In this document: positions 1 through 10,278 of the stretch, piece by piece
Numbering within the stretch: position 1 is the first letter of the stretch
Layout of the letters: the number at the start of each line of letters is the position of its first letter
DNA from: Rhexocercosporidium sp. MPI-PUGE-AT-0058
Taxonomy: Eukaryota > Ascomycota > Leotiomycetes > Helotiales
Direction: 5' to 3'
DNA length: 64,000 nt
Assembly: GCA_020746875.1 (NCBI GenBank)
Contig: JAGTJL010000010.1
Span: 62,001-126,000 of the forward strand
Notes under the pieces: model-generated
Told to the model about the DNA's origin: nothing
Databases searched by the model: none
What the model saw: only the letters and a program-made list of their open reading frames with translations
Made by a program: the position numbers and the translations under genes

Positions 1-1101
1 TTGTGTCTGCAAGCAGCTAACAAAATCGTCTCGAACGTGTCTGTATGCTGTATTGATCCGTCCCATTTAGTACTAAAATCTCCATATGTAACCAGTTCGC
101 CGCCAAAACCAAGAGTAGACTGCCACCAGACTTCTTCTGAAGCATTCCATAGCGCACCATTCAAGGAGAGCGGTAGAGTTGCCAAAAGCGGAACAGCGGT
201 ACAAAATCCATCCCTGATCTGGGAATACATTGCTTGAACCATCACGGACATCAAAACTGTGCGTCTGGCACTCTCAGCAAAGAGCCAGGTCTGGTAAGCG
301 TTTTCAATCCCCAAGCCGGTGCTGCAATTATTGCTTGCCAAACTTAGTTGGAACGTCCACAGCTCACAAATTCCAAGTTGTCTCTCTGCGCTAGCTCGTT
401 GACGAATGTCCCCATCAAATAGTCGAATGATTTGGTACATTGTCAATGCTTGCACGCCGACGAGATATTCCCTGGCTGACCAAAGCGAGTATTTAGAAGA
501 CTCGATCAGGCTTGTGACTCGACTGTCGAGCATTGAGAAGATCATGGCCACGTTTTGAGGGGACTTTTGACAATACATTGCACTAATGCCAAGGAGGTCC
601 TGGTAGGCGACTGGTGGCAAGCTTTGGTATGAATTATGATGGATAAATGGTGACTTATTCATTTGAACTAAGTCTGGGACTAGTTTTTTGAATTGGCTGA
701 TGCAAAACTGCATCTGCTCTGTCGCAATGACCATCCGTTCTGGGAAGGGGAACGAGCTGACGGCAGGAAGTAGCCCAAGACTGATGGAGATATCTTCATC
801 CAGTTCGCCACTAATCGTCAGACCTGTCTGTAAGAAGTCTGGAACCTGCAGGACATTGGCTTGTGACAGTGCCTGATCTTCTGCTGGACTTTGATACCCG
901 CGGTCTGCGTTGATCTCCTTCGGCGTTATCTTCACCTGTCAGATCGATCAAGATAAGAGGACAGAGACAACTTACATATTCACAGGTAGATCCCCGGCCT
1001 GTACATCTACTACATTGTGGTAGTCTCAGATCACATCGTCGTTTTGTCCTCACACATGTAACACACGACTTGCGACGCGTGGAGCTCTGGTGAACTGACA
1101 T
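1..1101 (-). CDS. Zn2Cys6 fungal transcription factor, 3' end beyond window
   Basis: The start is ATG at 1101. Residues about 13-40 form a Gal4-type binuclear zinc cluster: C-VT-C-VRTKRR-C-DLRLPQ-C-SR-C-TGRGST-C, all six cysteines present. An intron at 936-975 (only 40 nt, GTAAGT donor, CTGACAG acceptor) removes a stop. The second exon then stays open on the minus strand to base 1, so the gene is cut by the window edge. The visible part after the cluster (over 300 codons) is a helical regulatory region rich in Leu, Gln and Ser, consistent with the family's middle region. I infer a nuclear sequence-specific regulator. Its targets are unknown. It is divergent from the carboxylesterase, with 0.8 kb between the two starts. 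Confidence 0.88.
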
Positions 1102-1904
1102 CAGGGGTGGGGTAATTTCAAGGTGCGGGGTATTTTGCCTTGGAGGGGTTTAAATTTTTGAAGAGGAAAATTTCGGTCTCACTTCCAAGTTTATCTCTTC
1201 AGTAAGAATAATTAATGATAATTGTTAGAGTCAAAATATTAGTCTGCTATGGTTCTGATTCGCTGATGAAAAATCTTAGAAGTTTGCTGAGAAATGCTCC
1301 GCCTAACGTTGCGGAATTCCACTCTTATGGCCCCACCGCAGCGGAGCTGGGCATGTGAGTCTGCCTTGGCATTTCCGTTTAGGAATTATGTATATTTAGT
1401 TCATAGAGAGACATCACGACATCAGAATTAGTGTGTAAAGAGTAATCGATGTTTGTTTTCGAGCTAGATCACATGAAGATCGTTGAATCTGATTGATAAT
1501 TCAGGACTGGAAGTTTGTAGAATTGCCATGGCCTCCAACACAGGGAGGTTTTCCGGTCCCACACAATCCCACCCAAGAAGTGGCCCCATTAGACCTCTTG
1601 ACGTTCAGAGGTGGATTTTCGAGTGCGTTGGAGAAGGGGCGCCTCCGTCTGCTTGTACTCTCAGGCTATGAGTAAATGAAATGGACAGTCCTTCGTCTTT
1701 GCCGAATCCATTGAACCTTGTTCCGCGGTGGCTAATTGGCCCACTTCTCGATTAGATACTGCAGCATCCTCACAATACTTGCTGCTCCTGTTCACGACTC
1801 CACTTGCTGACATTGACCCCGTATAAATCTGCAACTCTGGCTTCTTGATACGAAGAAAATTCGCTTTCATTCCTTTACCTCTTCCGAACTTTGGGATTTG
1901 CAGA
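1102..1904. promoter_or_regulatory. Intergenic region between divergent regulator and esterase
   Basis: About 800 bp between two divergently transcribed genes, so it must hold both promoters. Short ORFs here look random. I see no repeat or RNA gene. No specific binding site could be assigned. Confidence 0.4.
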
Positions 1905-3714
1905 ATGGCGTCTGAATTTAGTCACCCCTCTTTAGGCCACATCCAAGGGAATGCAAAGGAAGGGGTCGTTCAATTTCTTGGGGTCAAATATGCTTCCATC
2001 AAAGATAGATTTGCAGCAAGCGAAGTCTTTGACCACAGCGAAAGTAATTTCATAGATGCAACGAAGCCAGGGTATGAAGCAATTCCTCATAGAGGATCCT
2101 GCTAACGTCTTTCAAGACCGTATGTCATCTCGCCACCAGTATGGGATATGGAGTTTGGATTCATTCAGAAATCCCTTCCCATGCCGGAGATGAGGATGTC
2201 GGAACTGGAAGGACTGAACCTCAATATCTCTGTGCCTTTGATCCAGGGAAAGATACCGAGTCCGGAACAAATGTTGCCGGTCTTTATGTTTGTACATGGT
2301 GGAGGGTATGCTTTGGGCTCAAATGCATGGCCTCAGTATGATCAAGCACGCATTGTAAGGCTGTCAACTAAGATGGGGAAACCTGTCATTGGAGTGGGAA
2401 TAAAGTAAGATATCACCCAAGCAGCATCTAGGCAGTAATGAATTTAATCAGGTAACTACAAGTTACCGAGTAGGCTTGCCAGGTTTTCTTACTTCGCAAG
2501 AGATGAGAAAAGAAGGTTATGTGGCCAACAATGGGCTCAGAGACCAGGCAAATGCTCTCCGTTGGATCAAGAAATTCATTGGAGGCTTTGGCGGAGATTC
2601 TGGGAACGTTACCTTCATCGGCGAGAGCGCAGGATCAGGTCAGTACTCGGGAGTTTCTACAGTACAAAGGCTGACAGCTCTCAAGTCTCTGGGAGCCTGC
2701 TTCTGCACTCGACCGAACCCCTTTTCAAACGGTATGTGAGCATGTCAGGTACCTCACTCATGATGAAGCCGCTACCCCCACCAGTTTCGGAGTTCGCTTA
2801 CTCTTCCGTCATTGAAATGTTTGGACTGAAAGACGCTTCTGGTCCAGAGAGAATCAAAGCTCTGTTGGCCTTACCGGTCGAAAAACTGCTCAGCGTCCCG
2901 CCAAACATTCCTCTCGTGCCAGTTATAGATGGCGACTTGATCCGGAGTATTATCAATTTTGCTCAAATAAGTTCCAAAGATGACGACCCTGCATTGGACA
3001 TGCCTGGTAGGAAGTGGTGCCAAGATCTTCTTATCGGAGACTGTCAGTTCGATGTAAAGGCATCCGTCGGACTTCAGGGGAAATATTGGGCTAAGAAGAG
3101 AACAGGGCTCCATCGGATCCTTCATGCTAGGTCCCAAGACAGTCAGCATAGCAAAGGGCTTCTGCTCCTCCATCGGCAAAACACTAGCAGACTACCCAGC
3201 AGCCGCAGAGAAGCTTCGACATGCTTACCAGATTACACCCGATCTTGCTGACGATGTCGCACTCCGAAATGTTCTACAGTTCTCAACTGATATCGGTTTC
3301 TATGCTACAGCGCTTGCCTTCGCTCAAGGTTGGCCAGGGAAAGCCCGCGTTTACCACTTCAACGAGCCGAATCCGTGGGAGGGGCCATGGAAAGGAGAAG
3401 CTGGTCATGTGCTTGACATTGCGTTCCTGTTCCAAAACTATAATGAACATCTAGAGCCGGAACAGAAGGCGGTGGCAGTCAAGTTTGCAGAAGATGTTAT
3501 CAAGTTCGCCAATGGTGCTTGTGACTGGAAGGCCTTCAATGAAGGAGAGGGAGCTCGGATTTATGGTCCTAGTAGGGACGGTATATGCGGTGAATATGTT
3601 GAGGGCATTGCTCAAGATGGCTCAGGGAGGAAGAATATTATATTTGAGCTTGCAGAGGAAATTGGGTTGGAGCCTCTGTCAGCTGCTTGGGGTAACTTCT
3701 TAACGGGCAATTGA
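1905..3714 (+). CDS. Type-B carboxylesterase / lipase family protein
   Basis: Five exons: 1905-2071, 2117-2404, 2463-2638, 2686-3053 and 3106-3714. They join to 535 residues, a normal length for this family. Seen directly are the oxyanion-hole segment VHGGGYALGS, the nucleophile elbow GESAGS (Ser codon just before intron 3), and a likely catalytic His in AGHVLDIAFLF. The introns are 45-58 nt with good branch sites. Each join restores family-like sequence, for example NYRVGLPGF across intron 2 and SMSGTSLM after the elbow. No signal peptide is visible at the chosen ATG (MASEFSHPS), so a cytosolic alpha/beta-hydrolase acting on ester substrates is inferred. The substrate is unknown. The neighbouring regulator could control it, but nothing in the sequence proves that. 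Confidence 0.9.
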
Positions 3715-4429
3715 TCTGGAGAAGACACAAAGAAAGATAACGTAGAATGGCTACAGGTCATGTTTAGAAAGTTTGCTCGCATGAGTCCATCATGTGAATA
3801 CCCAGCTTATTCGGCGCTTCTCAGTTGCTGAACGCTATTACGTTAGTCGAGCGGAAACTTTGGTGCTTAAATTTGAACATCTGAAAGAAGGACCAATTTC
3901 CAGCTTTCTTTCGCAAGTTACAGATCTTACACACCTGCTTTATAGACTCATTCGGAATAGCAAAATCTGCGACGAGGTTTTTCAGATGAAGAATGTACCC
4001 GTCCGACCTGCTTTATTGGCCGAGGACAACAACATGCAGACGTCAGATGACCCAGGATATTATGCTGTGAAATGTCGGTAAGATTATGCCGAGTGATTTG
4101 TGAGGTCTTCGTCAGAAGGAACGCGATTCTAACTCGCTGCTTTGTGAGAATATGGTCATGGAAAAATACCCCGCTCGGTGGAGGACTTACCCCACCACCA
4201 GCACCACACCCGCTGAAAGTTGCGCTCACGGCTACGAAGCCGCTAGAATCCGCTCAAGGTTGAGATTCTCGGGGAGGAAATAATCACGCTCCACTTTGGT
4301 CTCTCAATCTCGGCCAACTATGAAAGAGCTTTCGAGTTGAGGGATTTGGCGTTGGAGAAGGGAGAGTTAAGGTTGGGGGATCCCCGAGGCCGCTTGGCGA
4401 ATATCGGGGGTCAGCCAAAGAACTCCCGG
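3715..4429. other. Intergenic, no convincing gene
   Basis: Only short ORFs with no recognisable domain. It leads directly into the inverted-repeat element at 4430. Confidence 0.4.
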
Positions 4430-4798
4430 TACGGAGGTCACGCAAAAAGTCATGGGAACGCCACTATCTTGGCAATACCAAGGCTGAGGTGCCTAGCAAC
4501 CAGAGGGCGCTATAACTATACTTCCCCCCCCCCCCCGGCTTGAATGTTAGAAGTAAATCTGTGGCGCGGAACATACTTCGTACTAGAAAATTTAACATTC
4601 AAGCCGGGGGGGGATAGTAGGGTATTCGATGCGGCTCAGAGTTTGTTTATAGCGCATAGTCCGGGTGCACAACCCTCTAGGAAATCCATTTCAGGCTGTC
4701 AGCCCCCGAAGCGCCGTTGCTCTGCCAGAACCTAGGGGCGAAGGCTTGGCATCGCCAAGGTGGTGGCGTTCCCATGCCTTTTTGCCGTGACCTCCGTA
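4430..4798. mobile_element. Short inverted-repeat element (MITE-like), 369 bp
   Basis: The ends are inverted copies of each other. The left begins TACGGAGGTCACG and the right ends CGTGACCTCCGTA. Imperfect complementarity continues about 60 bp inward, with the shared core GGGAACGCCAC near 4457 and its complement near 4764. A second, inner stem pairs 4524-4549 (C-run followed by GGCTTGAATGTTA) with 4592-4613. A TA dinucleotide bounds each side, compatible with a Tc1/mariner-type TA target duplication. There is no transposase ORF. I infer a non-autonomous element. Its 3' end lies about 175 bp upstream of the homogentisate dioxygenase ATG. Confidence 0.65.
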
Positions 4799-4852
4799 TG
4801 CATGACTCGTCTTCAGCCATATGAATTCATTGGGCCAGAGCTCCCACATGCA

Positions 4853-4860
4853 ATATATAA
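4853..4860 (+). promoter_or_regulatory. TATA-like box upstream of homogentisate dioxygenase
   Basis: The string ATATATAA lies about 115 bp before the ATG and just downstream of the inverted-repeat element. A core-promoter role is inferred from position only. Confidence 0.4.
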
Positions 4861-4973
4861 GTACGTCACCTCGAGACTGTGATTATATTCTCATCTTCGA
4901 GGGATTTCCGAATATTAGAAACTTTTGCATCATCTTCATCCTGTCCTCAAGCAGCCCCTAAACATAGTTCAAA

Positions 4974-6670
4974 ATGCCCACCTCGAAAGGAGAGGATTAT
5001 CAGAATATCTTTCATTGGGCTGAGACGCAGAAAGATGGAACTATTCCCACTTTTGCAGTGAGGAGGAATGACCCATACGAGGTACGTGAGAAAATATTAG
5101 TTCCGAGGATTCCGCTAAACGTGCATCAGTACCAAGCAGGTTTTGGGAATCAGTAAGTAATTTTAGCCGAACAAAACCAGTTCGTACTCACCAATTTTAT
5201 AGTTTCGAGTCTGAAGCTGTGCCCGGAACGATCCCACAAGGACAAAACAGCCCGAGATGTGTACGGTTCGGATTGTACGCCGAGCAAATGACCGCATCGG
5301 CATTCGTTGCACCAAGACCAAGTAACAAGAATGCTTGGCTGTACAGAGTTCGCCCAGCGGTCGCCCACGAAGGTTTTGTAAGTGACTGCAAACTTCTTGT
5401 CCAGATATTGTGCTTACAAAATGATCAGACAGATATGCCTGACAACAAGGACACTGAATCAAACTTCATGCCGATAAACCCTCGAGTACACATCTCCCCG
5501 ACCCAGCTTGCATGGCTTCCTTTCGATATTCCCACCGAGGGAGCTATCGACTTCGTGTCTGGCTTGAAGACTGTTGCTGGGTCAGGCGAGCCAACGCTTC
5601 GAGAAGGGATTGCGACGCATGTCTACACAGCCAACACCAGCATGTCCCAAATGGCATTCGTAAACTCAGACGGAGATTTCCTCATAGTTCCTCAGCAAGG
5701 CAGTCTGGACATCCAGACAGAGTTCGGTCCTCTGTATGTACAGCCTGGCGAGATCTGTGTCATTCAACGAGGAATTCGATATCGCGTTGACCTTCCGGAT
5801 GGACCTTCAAGGGGCTATATATTGGAAGTCTGGGGATCGAATTATGAGCTGCCTGAATTAGGACCACTGGGTGCAAATGGGTTGGCCAATTCCCGTGATT
5901 TCCTTACACCGAAGGCGAAGTACGAGATCAAGAAGGAACGCTGGGAGATCGTGTACAAACTGGGCGGCAAATTTTTCAAGAGCACCCAGGGACACTCGCC
6001 ATTCGATGTTGTAGCGTGGCATGGGAACTATGTAAGTGAAAGCCTCTGATTCTCGAAGAGACTCAGTCTCACTAACATCCCATCTCAGGTGCCATTCAAA
6101 TATGACTTGACGAAATTTGTCAATGTCGGCTCGATCTCAGTCGATCATATTGACCCATCCATCTTCTGCGTCCTCACAGCAAAGTCTCGCGATCCTACAG
6201 CACCTCTAGCCGACTTTCTCATTTTCTCCCCTCGCTGGGATGTAGCCAGCCACACATACAGGCCTCCATATTACCACCGAAACGTCGCATCAGAACTCAT
6301 GGGATTGATTTATGGTGGATACGGGGGTCGTTCCGACTCGTTCCAGCCCGGCGGCGTCTCTTTCGAATGCGGCATGGTACCTCATGGAGTCGCCTACGAA
6401 GAGTTTAAAGCCGCATCTGCTGAGCCGCCGCCAGAAATGCAGATTTCGAAAGGAGCTATTGCCTTCATGTTTGAGAGTAGCAGACCATTTACCATCACAG
6501 ACTATGCCTGGAACAGCGAGAAAAAGCATGAACACGAGCCCAAGATGTGGGATAATTTGGTGGATAACTTTTCAACGCATCAGAAGGAAATTGAGGAGAT
6601 TTTGAGCAAGACGAAGGGATTGAAGATTTCGAATGGAAGTGAGAATGGATTCTCAAGTGGTAGTGCGTAG
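4974..6670 (+). CDS. hmgA: Homogentisate 1,2-dioxygenase
   Basis: Five exons: 4974-5081, 5130-5152 (23 nt), 5203-5377, 5429-6031 and 6089-6670. They total 496 residues. The enzyme opens the ring of homogentisate to maleylacetoacetate in phenylalanine/tyrosine breakdown. Family hallmarks are clear: YQAGFGN near the N-terminus, FVPRPS-like and RPAVAHEGF segments, DVVAWHGNY with the active-site His, VDHIDPSIFCVLTAKS, and the iron ligands in YHRNVASELMG (His and Glu) and VPHGVAYEEF (His). The first intron is 48 nt and in frame, so reading through it would insert 16 residues absent from the family. No fumarylacetoacetase or maleylacetoacetate isomerase gene is nearby, so this copy is not in a tyrosine-catabolic cluster here. 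Some positions (QNSPRC, the TDMPDN loop) look divergent and it may be a paralogue. Confidence 0.95.
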
Positions 6671-6917
6671 GTGGTGAACAAACTAGAATTGCATGGGAGT
6701 TTGTAAATTCCGACTTGTTGAATTAAATTGGGTCTGATTCCCTCCTCGATTGTGTACGAGTCCAGCCTCTCAACAACATTCTCCGCAACGTTTCAAACTT
6801 TGAACATAACTTCCAGCAGAATTTCCAAATACTAACAAGATTTCAAAAACCAACAGCGTATCTAATCCATGACTTTACTCGACCTCTCATGCTATCAAAC
6901 CACAGACGCAATGCTCT

Positions 6918-7061
6918 TCAAGCTATCGATATGCTCTTAATGTCGACAAACCTTTCTCTGTCCTAACCAAAATGATATTTTATCCGCTTTCCCAGAGCCT
7001 GCAACTATATCTGATGGATCTAAGATGGACGTCTCTCGTTGTGTAGACGGTGCAAAACCAA
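6918..7061 (-). pseudogene. Decayed tandem copy of the C-terminal domain of the neighbouring gene
   Basis: On the minus strand, one frame reads LVLHRLHNERRPS, then LQALGKRIKYHFG and DRERFVDI, broken by three in-frame stops. The adjacent larger gene has the matching series LFHRSHGKSSK, LQALGTRMRK and WERETFVDI. The two stretches are therefore diverged direct repeats, about 140 bp each and about 150 bp apart. This fragment begins partway into the domain and has no start, so it is a remnant and not a gene. Confidence 0.6.
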
Positions 7062-7077
7062 TTACAGAGTAATCAAA

Positions 7078-8361
7078 TCAGACTTCCCGCATCTCATCGA
7101 TGTCAACAAAGGTTTCCCTCTCCCAACCAGACTATTTCCTCATCCGTGTTCCCAGTGCCTGTAAGATAAACTGAGCCACTTTCGATGACTTCCCATGTGA
7201 CCGATGGAACAAAATATATCCATGTCCAGGTGTGGAAAATGCAACTTCGGATCCATCCACAGTGTCGATGACGAATCCTGCGTCCACGAGCACCATCACG
7301 AATGTCTCCCAATCTAGAGCTCCTGCTTGTCTCTGCAATTTACCTAATGGAAAAAGCCCTTGGAGAACCTTCAGATAATTATCTTTGGCATACGTAACCG
7401 GCATTGGTGGATGTATCAAAACTTCGGCGGACTCAGGACTGGGTCGAGTCTCGAAACAAGCCAGGCAGGTTGTTGATTCTTTCTTGAGACACGTTTGTTT
7501 ACTGACTTGCGTGGAAAAGATGCCGAGTACCTTCCTAGTTGTTTCTCCTCCCCATGCTCGAAACCACGTGGAAGGAAAGTAGGAAAATTGGGCTCGGCGA
7601 GGGACTCAAGATTCTCGCTAGGCCAGAGGGTACCCACTAGCAGGACTTCCAGGAGATCGATATTTAGCTCCGACTCGGAGGCAAATCTTGGACCATCAGC
7701 AGACCAAGTAGACACAAACCGAAATGTGGCCTCTTGCTCAGCTTGTTCCCTTGACTCTTGAATGATATCAAGTATGAATTGCCGCTCATCATGCAATTCT
7801 TTCTTGTGGTGGGAGAATTTGTCGAATGATAGATGCCGCAGGTCGCTTTTGCTTTATCTTTCTTAGTGTATTTGAAGTATGCGGCTCCGCTGAACCCCCA
7901 GGCTTTGTATCCCCTGGATTCGCTCCAGAGGGTCTTGGAATATTCTCAGACCGTGTCTGCTTCCTCAAGCCAGACTTATCCAGATCGCCAATTGGGAAAT
8001 GAGTATCCTCGAATGCCATGATCGCAGACGTTAGCTCCTCTAAGATGTCATTGAGCAATGGTTGAGTGTCTACCTCGCACTCGGTTGTGTGTCTCCAGGC
8101 CGCACGGGCAGAACATAGTTCGTATGATTCAGGCAAAGTTACTCGAGAACAAGCTGATCGAAATCGTCTGACCGCTGTAAGCAGTTCATGGATGGTTACG
8201 CATCTGCTCGTAACTTGTAGCCGGAATTGCTTCTTTCTATTTTCGACTTATATTCTCCCATCCTTTCGCAACTTATCTTCGTTTTGGGATATAGTCTTTC
8301 GCAGGTAGGCAAAGCCGTGGTTTGTGTTCCTAAGTACTGCCACACTGTCTTCCTCAGCCAT
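7078..8361 (-). pseudogene. Broken fungal protein gene with an ipa-like C-terminal domain
   Basis: A coding frame starts at ATG 8361 (MAEEDSVAVLRNTNHGF). It hits an in-frame TAA at 8248-8250, then continues in the same frame through VTIHELLTAVRRF and LPESYELCSARAAW. Around 7840 the frame changes; an extra A in an A-run would explain it, and no good intron is visible. It continues as FDKFSHHKKELHDERQ. A credible 53-nt intron (7450-7502) joins to HPPMPVTYAKDNYLK. The C-terminal module (DWETFVMVLVDAGF, ILFHRSHGK, LGTRMRK) matches a domain I recall from fungal hypothetical/ipa proteins. An in-frame TAG at 7132-7134 sits where those proteins usually have Trp, followed by SGWERETFVDI and a final stop near 7078. 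Two nonsense codons and a frame change argue for a pseudogene. The original function is unknown. Confidence 0.6.
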
Positions 8362-10278
8362 CCTCAAACTTGGAACGTCTTAGAACTTGATCATATCGAA
8401 ACTCGACTCAGGAGACTCAAAACAAGGCTGATGGGCCCCATAGGGAAGGCGATGGGCTAGAATAAGGCTCCGTCTTGGTTACTTATGTCGGCATTGGGAA
8501 CTGGTCGTCACTCCATGTGACTTGACGAGCCCAGTACCTACTTATATCCAATTGCCTGTTACTTGGATTAGATGAAGATATAATCTAATTAATTATGTTC
8601 TAGAAACAGTTTCTCATTTTCTGCATACACTTCTGGCATTTTCCTTTCCGGATTTCATTTACTGTTCCTTGACCCGCCCACAGAACAGTGGCTTTTGCTT
8701 TTGAAGATTTTCGCAAAGCCGTCTACTAGTCGCAATGAACCAGAGCATCTCATCTGCTATGAAGCCATTTAAACGGCAAATTTGAGTTTCTTTACTGTAG
8801 GCTGATCAGAATGAATGAGGCAAGTAACACGATCACTGATGTTGGATATGACAACCCACCGACTAGCGCCAAGGACTGGATGATGAATTCATGGCGCATA
8901 ACCAAACCCACGCAACTACGCGACGCAACGTACAACAAGACTGATACTTTATAGATACTAACCTACTTGCGTATGCCAAGCCCCGTCGCAGCGCTTTGCA
9001 CACCCTGAAATCATAGCGACCCAGAGTTTGCAGTAACAATATGAGTATGCTCAATTTTTGCGCGGTCTCCCTGTGATACAGTTTTATAGTCCCAGAAGAA
9101 TCAATTGAAGATAAAGTTTCCCTTTAAAATTTACCTAGATACCCTCTCTTAATGTATCACAGTGTGGCTCTTTCAGCATGGTCTAGCCAGCTAGCTCTGT
9201 TGACAATCTCCAGTCTCGCTTAGGGGATGCGCTAGGGAAGTGGGCTGTTAACTTTCCAGATTTACTCTTCGACCTCAACACACTTTGTGTGATAATCGTG
9301 CAAAGCTAAATCTCCCAGTAAATGTCGAGTACGGCTCTGTATCCGATGTATCAGATTTGAATTTGGCCAATTGTGGGCTCCTCAAAAAACGTATTGCGCT
9401 ATGTTGGTTTTCCAACTAGGAGCAAGATCCACAAATGAAAGCGTCTGAGAAAACGATAAAGATTCGGTCTAGACAATTGTGACCGGAAAAGTTGATACGT
9501 TTTTTTTTCTACATCCTCGTAGCTTGCAGTATATCAAGCTATCGTATGTGGAGTAATGCATCGCGCGATCCCTGTCTGGACACTCTGAGAAGAGCTGAGT
9601 CTGGTATCCATCTCAATCTTATAGTGGGTAGCGTTTACACGAAATATCTATTTGCTCTGACAATCAAACAAGCAATAATTAAATCGGAACAATGTCACCT
9701 TTCTGTCAGCGAGGTTTGCCGTGCAGCAAATAATTGAGTTTACATGACGATCATGATGAACAGATGACCAATATCGTTAGGCGAAATCATTGCTTATCAT
9801 GGCAAATCAATTTCTGAGGGTTATGTTTGCAGTGGCTATGGATTTTTTTCACTGTAGAACAATAAAATATGTAAGTCAGACCTTCGAACAGCCAGATGAG
9901 GAAGACATCTATATCATCATGTGGCCGTTCGCGATGGTAGGGAATAGTCTTATCGCTTGCCAAAGCATATTAACTTTAGCTTCTACTTTCGTGGCTTTGA
10001 AAGTGCTTCGGTTCTCATTTGTTTCAAGACAATTCGTTCCAAAGTTCTTTATCTTCAAACATTGTGCGATCATCATTTCCTTCAAGGTGGCTGCAAGCAG
10101 CTACCACGAAACACAACAAAGGCAAGCGATCTTACTCAAAGCCTTTCAACATCAACCAAATAATACAGAGATACATCTTTGCTACAAGTAAACCTCCTGT
10201 AGCAAGCGCACTACCCTCAAAGCCTTCAAGTGCTGAACAAAAATCAGAAAATAAGGCGAAAGGAACAAGCACCTGAAA
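8362..10278. other. Intergenic, 1.9 kb, AT-rich
   Basis: No ORF here shows family resemblance or intron-joined continuity. The longest (9790-10191 plus) looks like chance reading with many rare combinations. No inverted or tandem repeat was noticed. Confidence 0.4.

Noticed and set aside
1..6670. Regulator, esterase and homogentisate dioxygenase as one catabolic cluster
   Set aside because: No fumarylacetoacetase or maleylacetoacetate isomerase is present, and a mobile-type element separates the dioxygenase. Adjacency alone is not enough.
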